A DNA stretch of 64,000 bases from Aporhodopirellula rubra (GCF_014192335.1 NZ_JACHXU010000002.1:1-64000), one strand, 5' to 3'. Shown: positions 26,394 to 36,736, numbered from the stretch's first letter. The notes: generated by a model from the sequence alone, not told the origin. A program made the numbers and translations.

Positions 26394-27470
26394 TTAGCCT
26401 TCGAGTTCAGCCAGATCTGTCGTGCCGGCCATCGCCCGCAGTTTGTCCATCGCACGTCGTTCGAGTTGACGGACTCGCTCTTTTGAAACACCCAACCGAT
26501 CGGCCAGAGACTGCAGCGTGTGAACGCGGCGGTGCGACCCGAGCGAGAAGCGGGCTCGGATGATGAACTTCTCGCGACGATCGAGGTCGCCGAGCATCAC
26601 GCTCAACCGACTTCGCAATTCGTGCCAGCGTTTTTCGCTGATCGCCGACTCGCGATCTTCCTCACCGATATCGATGTCCATATCCTGCAATCCTCCCATC
26701 ACCTTCTGACGTTCTTGTTGCCGCATCACAACGGTGCGATACGCATTCCGACGAACGACCTGGGTCGCGTAAGTGCTGAACCGGAATCCACGATCGAAGT
26801 CAAACTTCTCGACGCCGCGGATCAGTGCCACGATCCCGTCGCTGAGCAACTCGTCGAAACTGTTATTCGGATTCACGAACTTCTTCACGATCGAGAACAC
26901 CAACCGCAAGTTGGCTTCCACGATCCGGTCGCGGTGCCAATCGGCCAAGGCGACATAGAGTTCAATCAATTCCAAACGATGCCGCGAAGGACGATCGGGG
27001 TTCAGAACACTGCGGTGAATCGCGGCTTGCTGCAGGAGATAGTTCATTCTCTCGAACAACATCCGTTCTTGCTCTGGCTTGAGCAGCGGTGCCTCGCACA
27101 GGCGTCCCAAGTGGATCGGCAAATCAACGCCGCTACGGCGGATCGCCGCGATCCCCAACGCCGTCTGACGTTCGGCGAGTCCCAGTTCGGCGGAGAAGAT
27201 CCGTTTGCCTTCGCGGGCCGAACTAAAACGTTCATTGCCGATGAAGTCGATTTCTTGACGCAAACGTTGCTTGGTCAATGATCGCAACTCGGCGGCGGCG
27301 GCGTGTTCAAGGCTTCGGACCTGATCGCGGGTTTCGGCGATCGGCACCTTCAACTCGTCGCACTGCACCCATGCGGGCAACCGAGCGGCAACCGACGACG
27401 CCGTGACTCCGTCGAATTTCGGGGCGGAAGCGACGGCCTTTCGAGACTTGGACCTAGTGGAGGAACTCAT
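26394..27470 (-). CDS. Sigma-70 family RNA polymerase sigma factor (alternative, region 2-4 type)
   Basis: This 358-residue sigma factor has an N-terminal extension of about 130 residues. Region 2 is seen in EANLRLVFSIVKKF and the -10-binding helix DRGFRFSTYATQVVRR (about 225-240). Region 3 follows, and region 4 has LADRLGVSKERVRQLERRAMDKLR near the C-terminus. The region 1.2-like part is divergent, and no long acidic 1.1 is seen, so it is probably a group 2/3 factor, not the primary sigma. It is divergent from a CarH-like regulator across 348 bases that hold repeated AAAACGTTCA elements, which suggests shared control. Confidence 0.9.
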   Translation of the reverse strand: MSSSTRSKSRKAVASAPKFDGVTASSVAARLPAWVQCDELKVPIAETRDQVRSLEHAAAAELRSLTKQRLRQEIDFIGNERFSSAREGKRIFSAELGLAERQTALGIAAIRRSGVDLPIHLGRLCEAPLLKPEQERMLFERMNYLLQQAAIHRSVLNPDRPSRHRLELIELYVALADWHRDRIVEANLRLVFSIVKKFVNPNNSFDELLSDGIVALIRGVEKFDFDRGFRFSTYATQVVRRNAYRTVVMRQQERQKVMGGLQDMDIDIGEEDRESAISEKRWHELRSRLSVMLGDLDRREKFIIRARFSLGSHRRVHTLQSLADRLGVSKERVRQLERRAMDKLRAMAGTTDLAELEG

Positions 27471-27548
27471 TTTCTTTACCTGAATCTGCTCGATAAGACG
27501 GGAATTCGGACGGACGCGGGGGAACCGTGCCTCTCACACCACAACCAA

Positions 27549-27576
27549 TGAACGTTTTCAAATCAAAAAACGTTCA
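27549..27576. promoter_or_regulatory. 10-bp perfect inverted repeat upstream of the sigma gene
   Basis: TGAACGTTTT (27549-27558) and AAAACGTTCA (27567-27576) are separated by 8 bases, about 80 bases upstream of the sigma start codon. The same 10-mer AAAACGTTCA recurs at 27735-27744, upstream of the divergent regulator. It is a candidate operator for the CarH-like protein or another factor. Confidence 0.5.
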
Positions 27577-27691
27577 CCTCAATCAGGTATATCCGTGGGA
27601 AGGACGCGAGGCAAGCGGAAGGCTGAAAAAAATTGAAAAGATCGATCGATTCAACGATTAGTTCTGGCTGGAATTGAAAGTGCGATCCGAT

Positions 27692-27719
27692 TTGACGATG
27701 ATGTATACTCATACATAAC
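27692..27719 (+). promoter_or_regulatory. Candidate promoter and dyad for the CarH-like regulator
   Basis: TTGACG (27692-27697) and CATAAC (27714-27719) are spaced 16 bp and face the regulator. The inverted repeat ATGTAT-n4-ATACAT at 27701-27716 lies inside the spacer, where a MerR-type protein would be expected to bind. A further TACA-n5-TGTA dyad is at 27754-27766. All of this is inference from sequence alone. Confidence 0.35.
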
Positions 27720-27734
27720 GATCAAAAAACGCCC

Positions 27735-27744
27735 AAAACGTTCA
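27735..27744 (+). promoter_or_regulatory. Third copy of the AAAACGTTCA element
   Basis: This is an exact copy of the 10-mer found as an inverted pair at 27549-27576. It lies 75 bases upstream of the regulator's TTG start and downstream of the candidate promoter. Confidence 0.4.
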
Positions 27745-27818
27745 CGGCACGGGTACACCTGATGTAAATGGTCGTTTTTCCTTCGGACCCGTCGTTTACT
27801 TTCGCCGAAAACTGAAAA

Positions 27819-28769
27819 TTGGCTGCAGAACAACCTCTCTTTTCGCCGAAACAAGTCGCTTGCGCCCTGAGCGTCAGCGAGTCGTCCGTCAAGCGCTGGT
27901 GCGATTGCGGTGCCATTCCCAGTGAGAAAACGGCTGGCGGACACCGAAAAATCACCCTCGAGGCGTTACAGAGCTTTCTGGCGAAATCCAATCGGAACAT
28001 TTCCTGCCCCGAAACATTGGGTTTGCCGAAGATGCCGCCGACGCGAGTCGTTTGCGTCGAGGGAAAAAATTCTCCGAGAAATCAGACATTTCGTGATGCT
28101 CTCGCCCGTGGCGAGCACGACGTCTGCCGCAGGCTTCTGCATGAAATGATCAATGAAGGTGCAACACGCAGCCAAGCGGCGGAGTGCTTGATCGCCGACG
28201 CGATGCACGGCGTCGGGCACGCCTGGCAGTGCGACCAGATCGACGTTTATCAAGAACGCCGGGCCTGTGACATGGCGCTGAGGCTGATTTTCGACCTCAG
28301 CAGTTCATTGCCGCCGGTCCCTGACGACGCGCCTCTGGCGATCGGTGGCTCGCCACAATGCGATCCCTACCAATTGCCGACCGCGTTGGTGGAACTGACA
28401 TTGAGGGAAGCTGGTTGGAGAGCGACCAGCCTGGGCAATCAACTGCCACTGGAGAGCTTCATACAGGCGACCGCAGATTGCCAGCCGCAGTTAGTATGGC
28501 TGAGTGTTTCCTCGATCGACGACGAGGACACTTTTGTTGCCAACCAGAACCGGATGGCTGCGTCGCTCGCCGAGGACGTCGTGCTGTTGGTCGGCGGAAG
28601 AGCGTTAACGGATTCGATCCGCCCGCGCCTCCGCTTCACCGCCCACTGCGACTCGCTCCGGCAACTCGCAGATTTGGCGGAGATCCTGCTGATCAAATGC
28701 GAGCACTCGCGCAGCCAATTGTGCCAAGAACGCGCAGTTCACACCGCCGCAACAACCCATCAGAAATAA
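27819..28769 (+). CDS. CarH/LitR-like MerR-type regulator with a degenerate B12-binding domain
   Basis: The product has 316 residues from a TTG at 27819. The N-terminal winged helix-turn-helix (SPKQVACALSVSESSVKRW, then TAGGHRKIT, about residues 8-55) is of the CarH/CarA type. The rest matches the helical cap and B12-binding fold of light-sensing CarH. Key residues differ. After Trp 136 the next residue is Gln, where CarH has His 132. The W-x9-EH motif ends in Glu 146-Arg 147. The DxHxxG motif that supplies the lower cobalt ligand reads D182-P-Y-Q-L-P. Vitamin B12 binding is therefore doubtful and another ligand or partner is possible. It is divergent from a sigma-70 gene. Confidence 0.8.
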   Translation: MAAEQPLFSPKQVACALSVSESSVKRWCDCGAIPSEKTAGGHRKITLEALQSFLAKSNRNISCPETLGLPKMPPTRVVCVEGKNSPRNQTFRDALARGEHDVCRRLLHEMINEGATRSQAAECLIADAMHGVGHAWQCDQIDVYQERRACDMALRLIFDLSSSLPPVPDDAPLAIGGSPQCDPYQLPTALVELTLREAGWRATSLGNQLPLESFIQATADCQPQLVWLSVSSIDDEDTFVANQNRMAASLAEDVVLLVGGRALTDSIRPRLRFTAHCDSLRQLADLAEILLIKCEHSRSQLCQERAVHTAATTHQK

Positions 28770-28806
28770 AACCAACAACCGACAACCTGCAACCTCTTCC
28801 CCCCAC

Positions 28807-29742
28807 CTACCTCGCCATCTCACGCGGGCCGCGATCCTTCGCATCAGCCACCGCCGGCTGCACCGACGTATTTCTGCCTGCGGGTTGCCCGCGACGGGCG
28901 ACCGTCACGATCGTGTCCGCAAACGCCTTGCGAATCGGCGGTTCGACTTGTGGCAACCGGTCCGCAATGTCCAGCATCGCCGACGGGTTGTGACTGCTCG
29001 ACTGGCTCACCTGCGCGATGAAGTGGGCCGTCTGCATGAAATTACTGTCGGCGGATCGTCCGATGATCGGACTGAGCGTTCGGGCGATCAGATCGACCCC
29101 GAGACTTTCGAGCTGCACGAAACAGTCGAGCGTGCCCGAGACAGTCGTTTGTCCGTTGGAGCCTTGGGCATACGACGAATGCAACACGAACACGCCTTTA
29201 CCGCGGATCGGTGCGGGCGTCATTTTTCCGTCGTAGGATCCGTCGACGACGAAAATATGCTGTGACGCGTCGCCATAGACGAGATCGACTTTGCATACCG
29301 TTCCGACACCATCGGCGGCTTCGATTTGATACGGGCCGAGCCGACGGCTTTGCACTTTCGTGATGTCCATCAAATCCCACAACCCGACCAACACATCCGG
29401 ATTCCGTGTCAGGAACAGGAACATGTCCTTGTCGCACGTAATCGCTTGGCTGGGCAGTTGCCGAAACAGCGTCGGGTTTTCGGCAATGCTGAGAATTTGC
29501 GTCCGCGCAGCGGGAGTCAAACGATCGAGCGGTAACGCATCCAAGATCGATTTGCGGTGGGCGGCCGAACCGACGCGCGGTTCGTTATCCGCGTTACCGC
29601 CCCATCCTGGTACGGTGGGAAAACGCCGAGCCGGCGTGCTCTGAGCCTGCAGATTTCCCGCCAGGGTCACCCAGATTGAACATCCGACGACGAGCGTCAA
29701 GATGATTCGCGGCGTAAAGCGCGTGCATGAATTGTCCATCAT
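28807..29742 (-). CDS. Secreted planctomycete protein of unknown function
   Basis: The product has 311 residues from the ATG at 29742 (a second ATG follows; the frame is open to 29826). A signal peptide or membrane anchor, ILTLVVGCSIWVTLAG, is followed by LQAQ, so it should be exported. The body has no family I can name and no catalytic motif stands out. A segment near the middle (VFVLHSSY) and a C-terminal helical tail are visible. It converges with the CarH-like gene (37 bases between stops) and is divergent from pgk. Confidence 0.65.
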   Translation of the reverse strand: MMDNSCTRFTPRIILTLVVGCSIWVTLAGNLQAQSTPARRFPTVPGWGGNADNEPRVGSAAHRKSILDALPLDRLTPAARTQILSIAENPTLFRQLPSQAITCDKDMFLFLTRNPDVLVGLWDLMDITKVQSRRLGPYQIEAADGVGTVCKVDLVYGDASQHIFVVDGSYDGKMTPAPIRGKGVFVLHSSYAQGSNGQTTVSGTLDCFVQLESLGVDLIARTLSPIIGRSADSNFMQTAHFIAQVSQSSSHNPSAMLDIADRLPQVEPPIRKAFADTIVTVARRGQPAGRNTSVQPAVADAKDRGPREMAR

Positions 29743-30062
29743 GGGTGTGGATATCACCAGCACCGCCCCCTCACTTGCATTGATATTGCGTTCACCTGAC
29801 GATGCCACCGCGACTCGTTCCACCAAGGTCGCGACAGACCGGCACCGTTCGCGGTTCTTTCACACCGGACCGCAGGGATGCACTCTCTGGTTTCGGTTAT
29901 GCCGGTGGTAGGACGTGAGGAAACCGTGCCGGAGAGACCGAAAAACCATCGGCCCCTTCGCGATCGCGGGAATCTGGCCGATACTGGGCCGCCGACTCGA
30001 ATGAATCTCAATCAAATTTCGAATTTACCTGCTTTTTCCCAAAAACCGGAGCACTCCTTCCG

Positions 30063-31256
30063 ATGGCCAAGAAAACAATCGACCAGACCGAAGTCCAAGG
30101 CAAAACTGTCCTGATGCGGGTCGATTTCAACGTCCCGCTCGACGAGCAAAACGCAATCACCGATGACCGTCGTATCCGCATGGCCCTGCCCAGCATCCGA
30201 AGCGTGATCGATCGCGGCGGCAAGCTGATTCTGATGAGCCACCTGGGACGCCCCACCGGCGGCGAAGGCGACGAGAAATTCTCACTCAGCCCCGCTGCCA
30301 CCCGTCTGGGCGAACTGCTCGGCAGCACCGTTCATTTCGCGAGCGACACCGTCGGCGACGACGCGAAAGCCAAAGCCGCGGCACTCGGTGCAGGCGAAGT
30401 CCTCGTGCTCGAAAACCTGCGATTCAACGCGGGCGAGAAAAAGGGCGATGCCGAATTCGCAGGCAAACTCGCCGCGATGGCCGACGTCTATTGCAACGAC
30501 GCCTTCGGCACCTGTCACCGCAAAGACGCATCGATGGTCGCCGTCCCCGAAGCGATGGCGGGCAAACCGCGAGTCGTCGGGCACCTCGTCGCCAAAGAAA
30601 TCGCCTACCTCTCCGACGCCATCAGCACTCCAGCACGCCCCTTCGTCGCGATCCTCGGCGGTGCCAAAGTCAGCGACAAGATCAACGTGATCAACAACCT
30701 GCTCGGCATCTGTGACTCGATCCTGATCGGCGGAGCGATGGCCTACACGTTCTCGTTGGCTCAAGGCGGCAAGGTCGGCAACAGCCTGGTCGAAAAAGAC
30801 AAAGTCGACCTCGCCAAGGAACTCCTCGCGAAGAGCGACGGCAAACTGCACCTGCCATCGGACACGCACTGCGGTGACGACTTCGGCAACATCGCGGGAT
30901 GCAACAAAGCCGTGGTCAAAGCCGGCGAAATTCCTGACGGCATGGAAGGTCTCGACATCGGACCGGAAACCGCCAAGACATACAGCGACATCATCAAGAG
31001 CGCCAAAACCGTCGTATGGAACGGACCCATGGGCGTGTTCGAAAAACCACCAATGGACGCCGGCACCAAAGCGGTCGCCCAAGCCGTCGCGGACTCCGAC
31101 GCGACCAGCATCATTGGCGGTGGTGACAGCGCCGCGGCAGTCGAACAACTCGGCTTCGCGGAACAAGTCAGCCATGTCAGCACCGGTGGTGGTGCGTCGC
31201 TCGCAATGCTCGAAGGTCAAGCCTTCGCAGCGGTCGACTTGCTCGACGAAGCCTAG
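30063..31256 (+). CDS. pgk: Phosphoglycerate kinase
   Basis: This 397-residue cytoplasmic glycolytic enzyme converts 1,3-bisphosphoglycerate and ADP to 3-phosphoglycerate and ATP. It is full length for the family. The N-terminal signature RVDFNVPLD (about 20-28), the substrate-binding LMSHLGRP (about 58-65), the hinge and the C-terminal nucleotide motif GGGDSAAA followed by STGGGASL are all present. It stands alone, with an intrinsic terminator 44 bases downstream, as expected for a strongly expressed housekeeping gene. Confidence 0.97.
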   Translation: MAKKTIDQTEVQGKTVLMRVDFNVPLDEQNAITDDRRIRMALPSIRSVIDRGGKLILMSHLGRPTGGEGDEKFSLSPAATRLGELLGSTVHFASDTVGDDAKAKAAALGAGEVLVLENLRFNAGEKKGDAEFAGKLAAMADVYCNDAFGTCHRKDASMVAVPEAMAGKPRVVGHLVAKEIAYLSDAISTPARPFVAILGGAKVSDKINVINNLLGICDSILIGGAMAYTFSLAQGGKVGNSLVEKDKVDLAKELLAKSDGKLHLPSDTHCGDDFGNIAGCNKAVVKAGEIPDGMEGLDIGPETAKTYSDIIKSAKTVVWNGPMGVFEKPPMDAGTKAVAQAVADSDATSIIGGGDSAAAVEQLGFAEQVSHVSTGGGASLAMLEGQAFAAVDLLDEA

Positions 31257-31299
31257 CCGACACCGCATCGGCTCCCTCAGTCGACCTCGATAAACATTC

Positions 31300-31334
31300 A
31301 CCCCATTCAGGCGTTCACGCTCGGATGGGGTTTC
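31300..31334 (+). terminator. Rho-independent terminator of pgk
   Basis: ACCCCAT (31300-31306) pairs with ATGGGGT (31325-31331), with a small GCG/CGC stem in the loop, followed by TTTCTT. Confidence 0.75.
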
Positions 31335-31772
31335 TTCGTATGCACTTTGCCCACGCGTCGGATCCCAGACCTCTCGTCCGAAGATGATCGAGCCCAGGAC
31401 ACCCGCCGCAACACCCGCCGCACCACATCGCTCCCGACAAACCAGCCTACTCGCGGCACGCCGCCCCCCGCCCACGACACTCAGTCCGGGTCCTCTTCTG
31501 CAACGGCTTCTCTCTCCGCTGCCCGCTGCGGTTTTCAAATCACGTCAAAGTATTGTGGTTTTGAATCGATGACCGTCGATTCGCGGCTCAATGGCATTTT
31601 AGCGTGTACAATTTGTCGCAGTGCGGTAGTAGTCACAGTGCGGTAGCAGCAGAAATGTCACTCACTGACCTGCCGTCACGCTCATTCAACAAATGAGCCC
31701 CGCCTCACGCAACACTCGGCTCCCAGCGTACCGCCGGGATCCGGTTCCCCCGCCTCACCTACTGCTCTGTCA
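31335..31772. other. Intergenic stretch with an 11-bp direct repeat
   Basis: There is no convincing gene in these 438 bases. CAGTGCGGTAG occurs twice, at 31619-31629 and 31636-31646, a 17-base period, about 130 bases before the second PSD1 gene. TACAAT at 31607-31612 could be a -10 box, but no good -35 is present. Confidence 0.4.
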
Positions 31773-34700
31773 ATGTTTTCAAGAACAAAGTGCACCCGTT
31801 GGCTGATGTCCGCGGTCGCTCTATCGATGACATGCGCATTGCCCTGCAGCGCTGACGAAGCCGTCGATTTCAATCGCGACATCCGCCCACTGCTCTCCGG
31901 CAATTGTTTGATATGCCACGGTCCCGATGAAGAGGAACGCGCCGCCGGCTTGCGACTCGATACCGAAGAAGGCTCGCAAGAGGATCTCGGCGGGTACGCT
32001 GCCGTTGTCCCGGGTGCCCCGGAAGACAGTGAACTGCTCGAACGACTCACGACCGACGACGAAGACCTGCGGATGCCGCCCGAAGGCAAAGGAAAAGTGT
32101 TCTCGCCCGAGCAAGTCGAACTCGTTCGTCGTTGGATCGAACAAGGTGGCAGCTACGCCAAACATTGGTCCTACGTCAAACCGGAACGTCCCGAACTTCC
32201 TGCGGTCGACAACAGCTCGTGGCCGATCAACGCGGTCGACCGATTCATTTTGGCACGTCTCGAATCGGAAGGGCTGGAACCTTCTCCCTGTGCCGACCGA
32301 CTCACGTTGGCCCGCCGCGTTTCCTTGGACCTGACCGGTTTGCCGCCGACGTGGGAAGAGGCCAATGCGTTCGCGAACGATCCACGCCCGGACGCCTACG
32401 AACGTTTCGTTGATCGATTGCTCGACTCACCGTCGTTTGGCGAACGGTGGGCACGCGTTTGGTTAGATCTGGCGAGGTACGCTGACTCATCCGGTTACGC
32501 GGATGACCCGCCACGCACCATTTGGGCCTATCGCGACTACGTCATCCGGTCACTCAACGCGAACAAACCATTTGATCAATTCACGATCGAACAAATCGCG
32601 GGCGACCTGATCGATAACGCGACTCCCGATCAACTCATCGCGACCGCGTTTCATCGCAACACGATGACCAACAACGAAGGCGGCACCAACGATGAAGAGT
32701 TCCGCAACGTTGCGGTTGTCGATCGCGTGAATACCACGATGGCGGTTTGGATGGGAACGACCATGGCGTGCGCGCAGTGCCATACCCACAAATACGATCC
32801 GATCACTCACGATGAGTACTTTCAGTTCTTCGCATTTTTCAACAACACCGAAGACGCCGATCGCAAAGACGAACGCCCAGTAATCGATATCTGGTCAGAC
32901 CAACAACGCGAAACCAAACAACAACTGCAACAACGGATCGCAGCGCTGCAATCAACACTCGATCGAACCACACCGGAAATCATGGCGGCACACGACCAGT
33001 GGCTCGCTGGACTTCGCGAACCGCCGCGATGGGAATGGATTCGCCCGATCTCCGCGACCGCCTCCGAAACGCCACTCAACGTCGACAAAAATGGTTGGAT
33101 CGATCTGCAAACACAGCAAACATCAGACGTTGAGTGTCGCATCGATTTCCCACAATCCGATCGCATCACTGGACTAAGCCTGCGAGTCCAATCCGATCAG
33201 AAAATCATGATTGCTGCCGATTTGGTTACGGCGTCCTGGAAACCTCATAACGCGGCACCAATCGACGCCCGATATGTTCGTATCGAATTGCCGGGCAAAG
33301 ACAAATTCCTATACGTCGCGGAAGTCGAGGTGTTTGCCGGTGGAGTCAACGTTGCAACCGAAGGCAAAGCAACGCAGAGCTCGACCACACGCGACGGTAA
33401 CGCAGGCGATGCGATCGACGGAAACACCAACGGCGACTTCAAGGCAGGCTCCGTCACGCATACCGACAGCGGAAATTCGCCGTGGCTCGAAATCGACCTT
33501 GGTTCAATCAAACCGGTCGACTCGGTCAGCGTCTGGAACCGCACCGACGGCGGAAAACCAATCACCAATCGACTCAACGGGTTTCGGATCGTTCTACTCG
33601 ACGAAGATCGAACGGAGATCTGGAAACACTCTCCGGAACAAAGTCCGTCACCCAGCGCGGTTTACTCAACCGATGATTCCGTGAACTTGGATTTGACGCC
33701 GATCGACATTGGCCCTTCCGAAGACAACGCATCCATTAACCACGTCTTCTCGCTGTCGTCGCCAATGGATCTGTCCAACGGTTTGCTGACCATTCACGTC
33801 GACGGTGTCTCGGCCGACGTTGATCGATTTCAGTTGTCAGTGACATCGGACGACAAACTCACGCGATGGGCACAGTTGCCCGCACACATTCGCAGTTTGA
33901 TTCGCTCGCCTCAGTCTCTCGACCACGATCAACGTGAGAAGCTCGCAAAATACTATCGCAACGTCACGCCTTTACTCGCCGAAGAACGCGTTGCGTTAGA
34001 AGAACTCAAAACGACGCTTTCCGGAATGAAACCGGAAACCACCGTTCCCGTGATGAGGCAACTTCCCGAAACGAAACACCGAAAATCGCACGTGCATTTA
34101 CGAGGCAGCTATCTCAGCCCCGGCAATGAAGTGAACGAGGGCGTGCCGGCCGCGTTTCATCCACTGACCTCACCGGCCACTGACTCAGATTCGTTCAATC
34201 CAGACAACTCGCATCCAGACGGATCCAAGCCCGACCGGATGACGCTGGCCCGGTGGCTCATCGACGAAGAGAATCCGCTGACCGCTCGCGTGATCGCCAA
34301 TCGCCACTGGGAACAAATTTTCGGCATCGGCCTCGTCGAAACCAGTGAAGAGTTTGGTTCGCAAGGCGAGTTGCCGTCGCACCCCAAACTGCTCGACTAC
34401 CTCGCCGTTGAACTGCGCGACGGCGGATGGGATCTAAAACAACTGCTGCGTCTCCTGGTGACCTCGGCAACCTACCGTCAAAGCTCGGCGGCCGACCCGG
34501 AGTTGTTGCAGATCGATCCCGCCAACCGTTTGTGCGCACGCGGGCCTCGATTCCGCGCGTCCGCGGAAGAGGTGCGTGACAACGCGTTATTTGTCAGTGG
34601 ACTGCTGAGCGACAAGATGTTCGGTCCGCCCGTCCGACCGGTCCAACCCGACCTGGGATTGAAAGCCGCTTTCGGATCGGCCACCGACTGGAAAACGAGC

Positions 34701-35189
34701 GAGGGTGAGGATCGCTACCGCCGCGGCATCTACACGATGTGGCGACGATCGAGCCCCTATCCATCGATGGCACAATTCGATGCCCCCAATCGCGAGGTCT
34801 GCACCGTTCGTCGAATCCGCACCAACACGCCTCTGCAAGCGCTCGTCACGCTAAACGATCCCGTCTACATCGAAGCCGCTCAGGCTCTCGCCCGCCGCGT
34901 TGTCGCGACCTCACCGGCGATCCCCGAACGCATCGAATTCCTGTTCCACCAAACGTTGCTCCGCGACGCAAGTGAATCCGAAGCCGACCGGTTAACGCAA
35001 CTAGCCGATGAGCTAACCACTTACTACCTCGATCACTCCGACGACGCAGTCAAGATGGCAACCGCCCCGTTGGGACCGTTGCCCGACAACGAGTCCAACG
35101 GCAACACCAATGCTGTAGCCGAAATGGCGACGTGGACCGTGCTCTGCAACGTCGTTCTGAATCTCGATGAAATGTTGATGAAACGATAA
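31773..35189 (+). CDS. PSD1/DUF1549/DUF1553 protein with an inserted discoidin-like domain
   Basis: This is an 1138-residue exported protein. A signal peptide (about 1-27, ending CSADE) is followed by a PSD1 cytochrome c-like domain with CLICH near 47-51, DUF1549 to about 350 including [12 protein letters not shown], and DUF1553 in the last 400 residues. Unlike the gene at 21606, it has an inserted F5/8 type C (discoidin-like) carbohydrate-binding segment at about residues 490-640 (EVEVFAGG ... [12 protein letters not shown] ... [10 protein letters not shown]). The DUF1501 partner starts 10 bases after the stop. The insert points to attachment to a polysaccharide. Confidence 0.9.
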   Translation: MFSRTKCTRWLMSAVALSMTCALPCSADEAVDFNRDIRPLLSGNCLICHGPDEEERAAGLRLDTEEGSQEDLGGYAAVVPGAPEDSELLERLTTDDEDLRMPPEGKGKVFSPEQVELVRRWIEQGGSYAKHWSYVKPERPELPAVDNSSWPINAVDRFILARLESEGLEPSPCADRLTLARRVSLDLTGLPPTWEEANAFANDPRPDAYERFVDRLLDSPSFGERWARVWLDLARYADSSGYADDPPRTIWAYRDYVIRSLNANKPFDQFTIEQIAGDLIDNATPDQLIATAFHRNTMTNNEGGTNDEEFRNVAVVDRVNTTMAVWMGTTMACAQCHTHKYDPITHDEYFQFFAFFNNTEDADRKDERPVIDIWSDQQRETKQQLQQRIAALQSTLDRTTPEIMAAHDQWLAGLREPPRWEWIRPISATASETPLNVDKNGWIDLQTQQTSDVECRIDFPQSDRITGLSLRVQSDQKIMIAADLVTASWKPHNAAPIDARYVRIELPGKDKFLYVAEVEVFAGGVNVATEGKATQSSTTRDGNAGDAIDGNTNGDFKAGSVTHTDSGNSPWLEIDLGSIKPVDSVSVWNRTDGGKPITNRLNGFRIVLLDEDRTEIWKHSPEQSPSPSAVYSTDDSVNLDLTPIDIGPSEDNASINHVFSLSSPMDLSNGLLTIHVDGVSADVDRFQLSVTSDDKLTRWAQLPAHIRSLIRSPQSLDHDQREKLAKYYRNVTPLLAEERVALEELKTTLSGMKPETTVPVMRQLPETKHRKSHVHLRGSYLSPGNEVNEGVPAAFHPLTSPATDSDSFNPDNSHPDGSKPDRMTLARWLIDEENPLTARVIANRHWEQIFGIGLVETSEEFGSQGELPSHPKLLDYLAVELRDGGWDLKQLLRLLVTSATYRQSSAADPELLQIDPANRLCARGPRFRASAEEVRDNALFVSGLLSDKMFGPPVRPVQPDLGLKAAFGSATDWKTSEGEDRYRRGIYTMWRRSSPYPSMAQFDAPNREVCTVRRIRTNTPLQALVTLNDPVYIEAAQALARRVVATSPAIPERIEFLFHQTLLRDASESEADRLTQLADELTTYYLDHSDDAVKMATAPLGPLPDNESNGNTNAVAEMATWTVLCNVVLNLDEMLMKR

Positions 35190-35199
35190 AGGCGAACCC

Positions 35200-36648
35200 A
35201 TGGACCCTCGACTAGAAGCCCTCCACCTCCGCACGCGGCGACATTTCCTTCAACAATCCACGGCTGGATTGGGTGGAATCGCGTTAACGAGTCTGCTCGC
35301 CGATGCCGCCGGTGCGGCGCGTCCGGCAGACAATCCGATCGCGGTGCAACCTTCACATTTCGCTCCCAAAGCGAAACGGGTGATCTACCTGCACATGACA
35401 GGATCGCCGCCGAACCTAGACATGTTTGATCACAAACCGGAACTGCATCGCCGAGATGGCCAAAATTGCCCGGACGCTTTTTTGGAAGGCAAGGAATTCG
35501 CATTCACGTCCGGCACTCCCAAATTAATGGGCTCGCCCCGCAAATGGTCACGCGTGGGAAAGGCGGGCATGTGGATGTCCGACGCGATCCCCCATCTGCA
35601 CGACATCGCCGATGAAATGTGCGTCGTCCACTCAATGCACACCGACCAATTCAATCACGCCCCCGCCGAACTGCTCGTCTTCACCGGTTCGCCTCGATCG
35701 GGTCGCCCGTCGATGGGATCGTGGGTCACCTATGGCCTCGGCAGCGAAAACGAAAATCTGCCCGGCTTCGTCGTCTTGATCTCCAGCGGTGTCCAACCCA
35801 ACGGCGGCAGCAACTCGTTCGGCAGCGGATTCCTTCCGTCGGTCTACCAGGGCGTGCAATGCCGATCCAAAGGCGATCCGGTTCTGTACTCGTCAGACCC
35901 GTCGGGCATGAACCGTGACCTGCGCCGCAAAAGTCTCGACGCGCTGCGGGATCTCAACGAGATGCAAGCCGCCACGATGGGGCATCCCGAAACGATGACG
36001 CGAATCGCTCAGTACGAACTCGCGTTCCGGATGCAGGCGTCCGTTCCCGAAGTCATGAACATCTCTCAGGAATCGCAACAAACCCTCGACGATTACGGGG
36101 CATCCCCCGGCGAGTCGAGTCTCGCGAACAACTGCTTGCTCGCCCGACGCCTCGTTGAATCCGGTGTCCGGTTCGTTCAACTGTTCGATTGGGGATGGGA
36201 CTTCCACGGCACCAATCCCAACGAAGGCATCACTGACGGGCTGACTCGCAAATGCGCGTCAATGGACAAACCCGTCGCGGCGTTGATTCGAGATCTAAAA
36301 CAACGCGGGTTGCTCGACGACACGCTTGTGATCTGGGGCGGCGAGTTTGGACGCACCCCATTCCGCGAAGGACGCACATCGGGCAGCAAAGTGCTCGGAC
36401 GCGATCACTACCCTGACGCATTCACCATGTGGATGGCCGGTGGCGGGATGAAGGCAGGTTTTGAATATGGCAGTTCTGATGAACTCGGATTCAGCGTTGC
36501 TGAAAACCCCGTCCACGTGCATGACCTGCAAGCCACGATCCTGCACCAACTCGGGCTCGACCACGAACGTCTCACCTATCGCTTCCAAGGACGCGACTTC
36601 CGTCTGACGGATGTTCACGGTAATGTCGTGAAGGAGCTACTCGCGTAG
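35200..36648 (+). CDS. DUF1501 family protein, partner of the second PSD1 gene
   Basis: The product has 482 residues. The N-terminus has a Tat-like HLRTRRHFLQQSTAGLGG (RR about 13-14). The DUF1501 body includes VIWGGEFGRTPF, (G)RDHYPDAFTMWMAGGG and the C-terminal HVHDLQATILHQLGLDHERLTYR. It is homologous to, but clearly different from, the protein at 24969 (different spacing and an AAGAARPADNP region), so the two pairs are not a recent duplication. It is the second gene of its operon. The function is not established for the family. Confidence 0.9.
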   Translation: MDPRLEALHLRTRRHFLQQSTAGLGGIALTSLLADAAGAARPADNPIAVQPSHFAPKAKRVIYLHMTGSPPNLDMFDHKPELHRRDGQNCPDAFLEGKEFAFTSGTPKLMGSPRKWSRVGKAGMWMSDAIPHLHDIADEMCVVHSMHTDQFNHAPAELLVFTGSPRSGRPSMGSWVTYGLGSENENLPGFVVLISSGVQPNGGSNSFGSGFLPSVYQGVQCRSKGDPVLYSSDPSGMNRDLRRKSLDALRDLNEMQAATMGHPETMTRIAQYELAFRMQASVPEVMNISQESQQTLDDYGASPGESSLANNCLLARRLVESGVRFVQLFDWGWDFHGTNPNEGITDGLTRKCASMDKPVAALIRDLKQRGLLDDTLVIWGGEFGRTPFREGRTSGSKVLGRDHYPDAFTMWMAGGGMKAGFEYGSSDELGFSVAENPVHVHDLQATILHQLGLDHERLTYRFQGRDFRLTDVHGNVVKELLA

Positions 36649-36699
36649 AGCTCCGCGTTTGCACCGATCCGACGGTCAAAATGTTTCGACTTTTTTCGC

Positions 36700-36730
36700 T
36701 TGACTCTCCCCTTACTGGAGGCCGTAAACT
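36700..36730 (+). promoter_or_regulatory. MerR-type promoter with 19-bp spacer, giving a probably leaderless mRNA
   Basis: TTGACT (36700-36705) and TAAACT (36725-36730) are spaced 19 bp, the spacing MerR-family activators need. The spacer starts with the dyad CTCC-n7-GGAG (36706-36720). The start ATG of the regulator is at 36737, six bases after the -10 box, so transcription should begin at or next to the ATG. Confidence 0.65.
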
Positions 36731-36736
36731 TCGGGC

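Noticed and set aside
27692-27709. TTGACG plus TATACT as a strong promoter
   Set aside because: The two boxes are only 6 bases apart, so they cannot form one promoter. CATAAC at 27714 is the better -10.
30282-31538. 418-residue open frame antisense to pgk
   Set aside because: pgk is unmistakable on the plus strand. The antisense frame has no recognisable family and runs through the pgk terminator.
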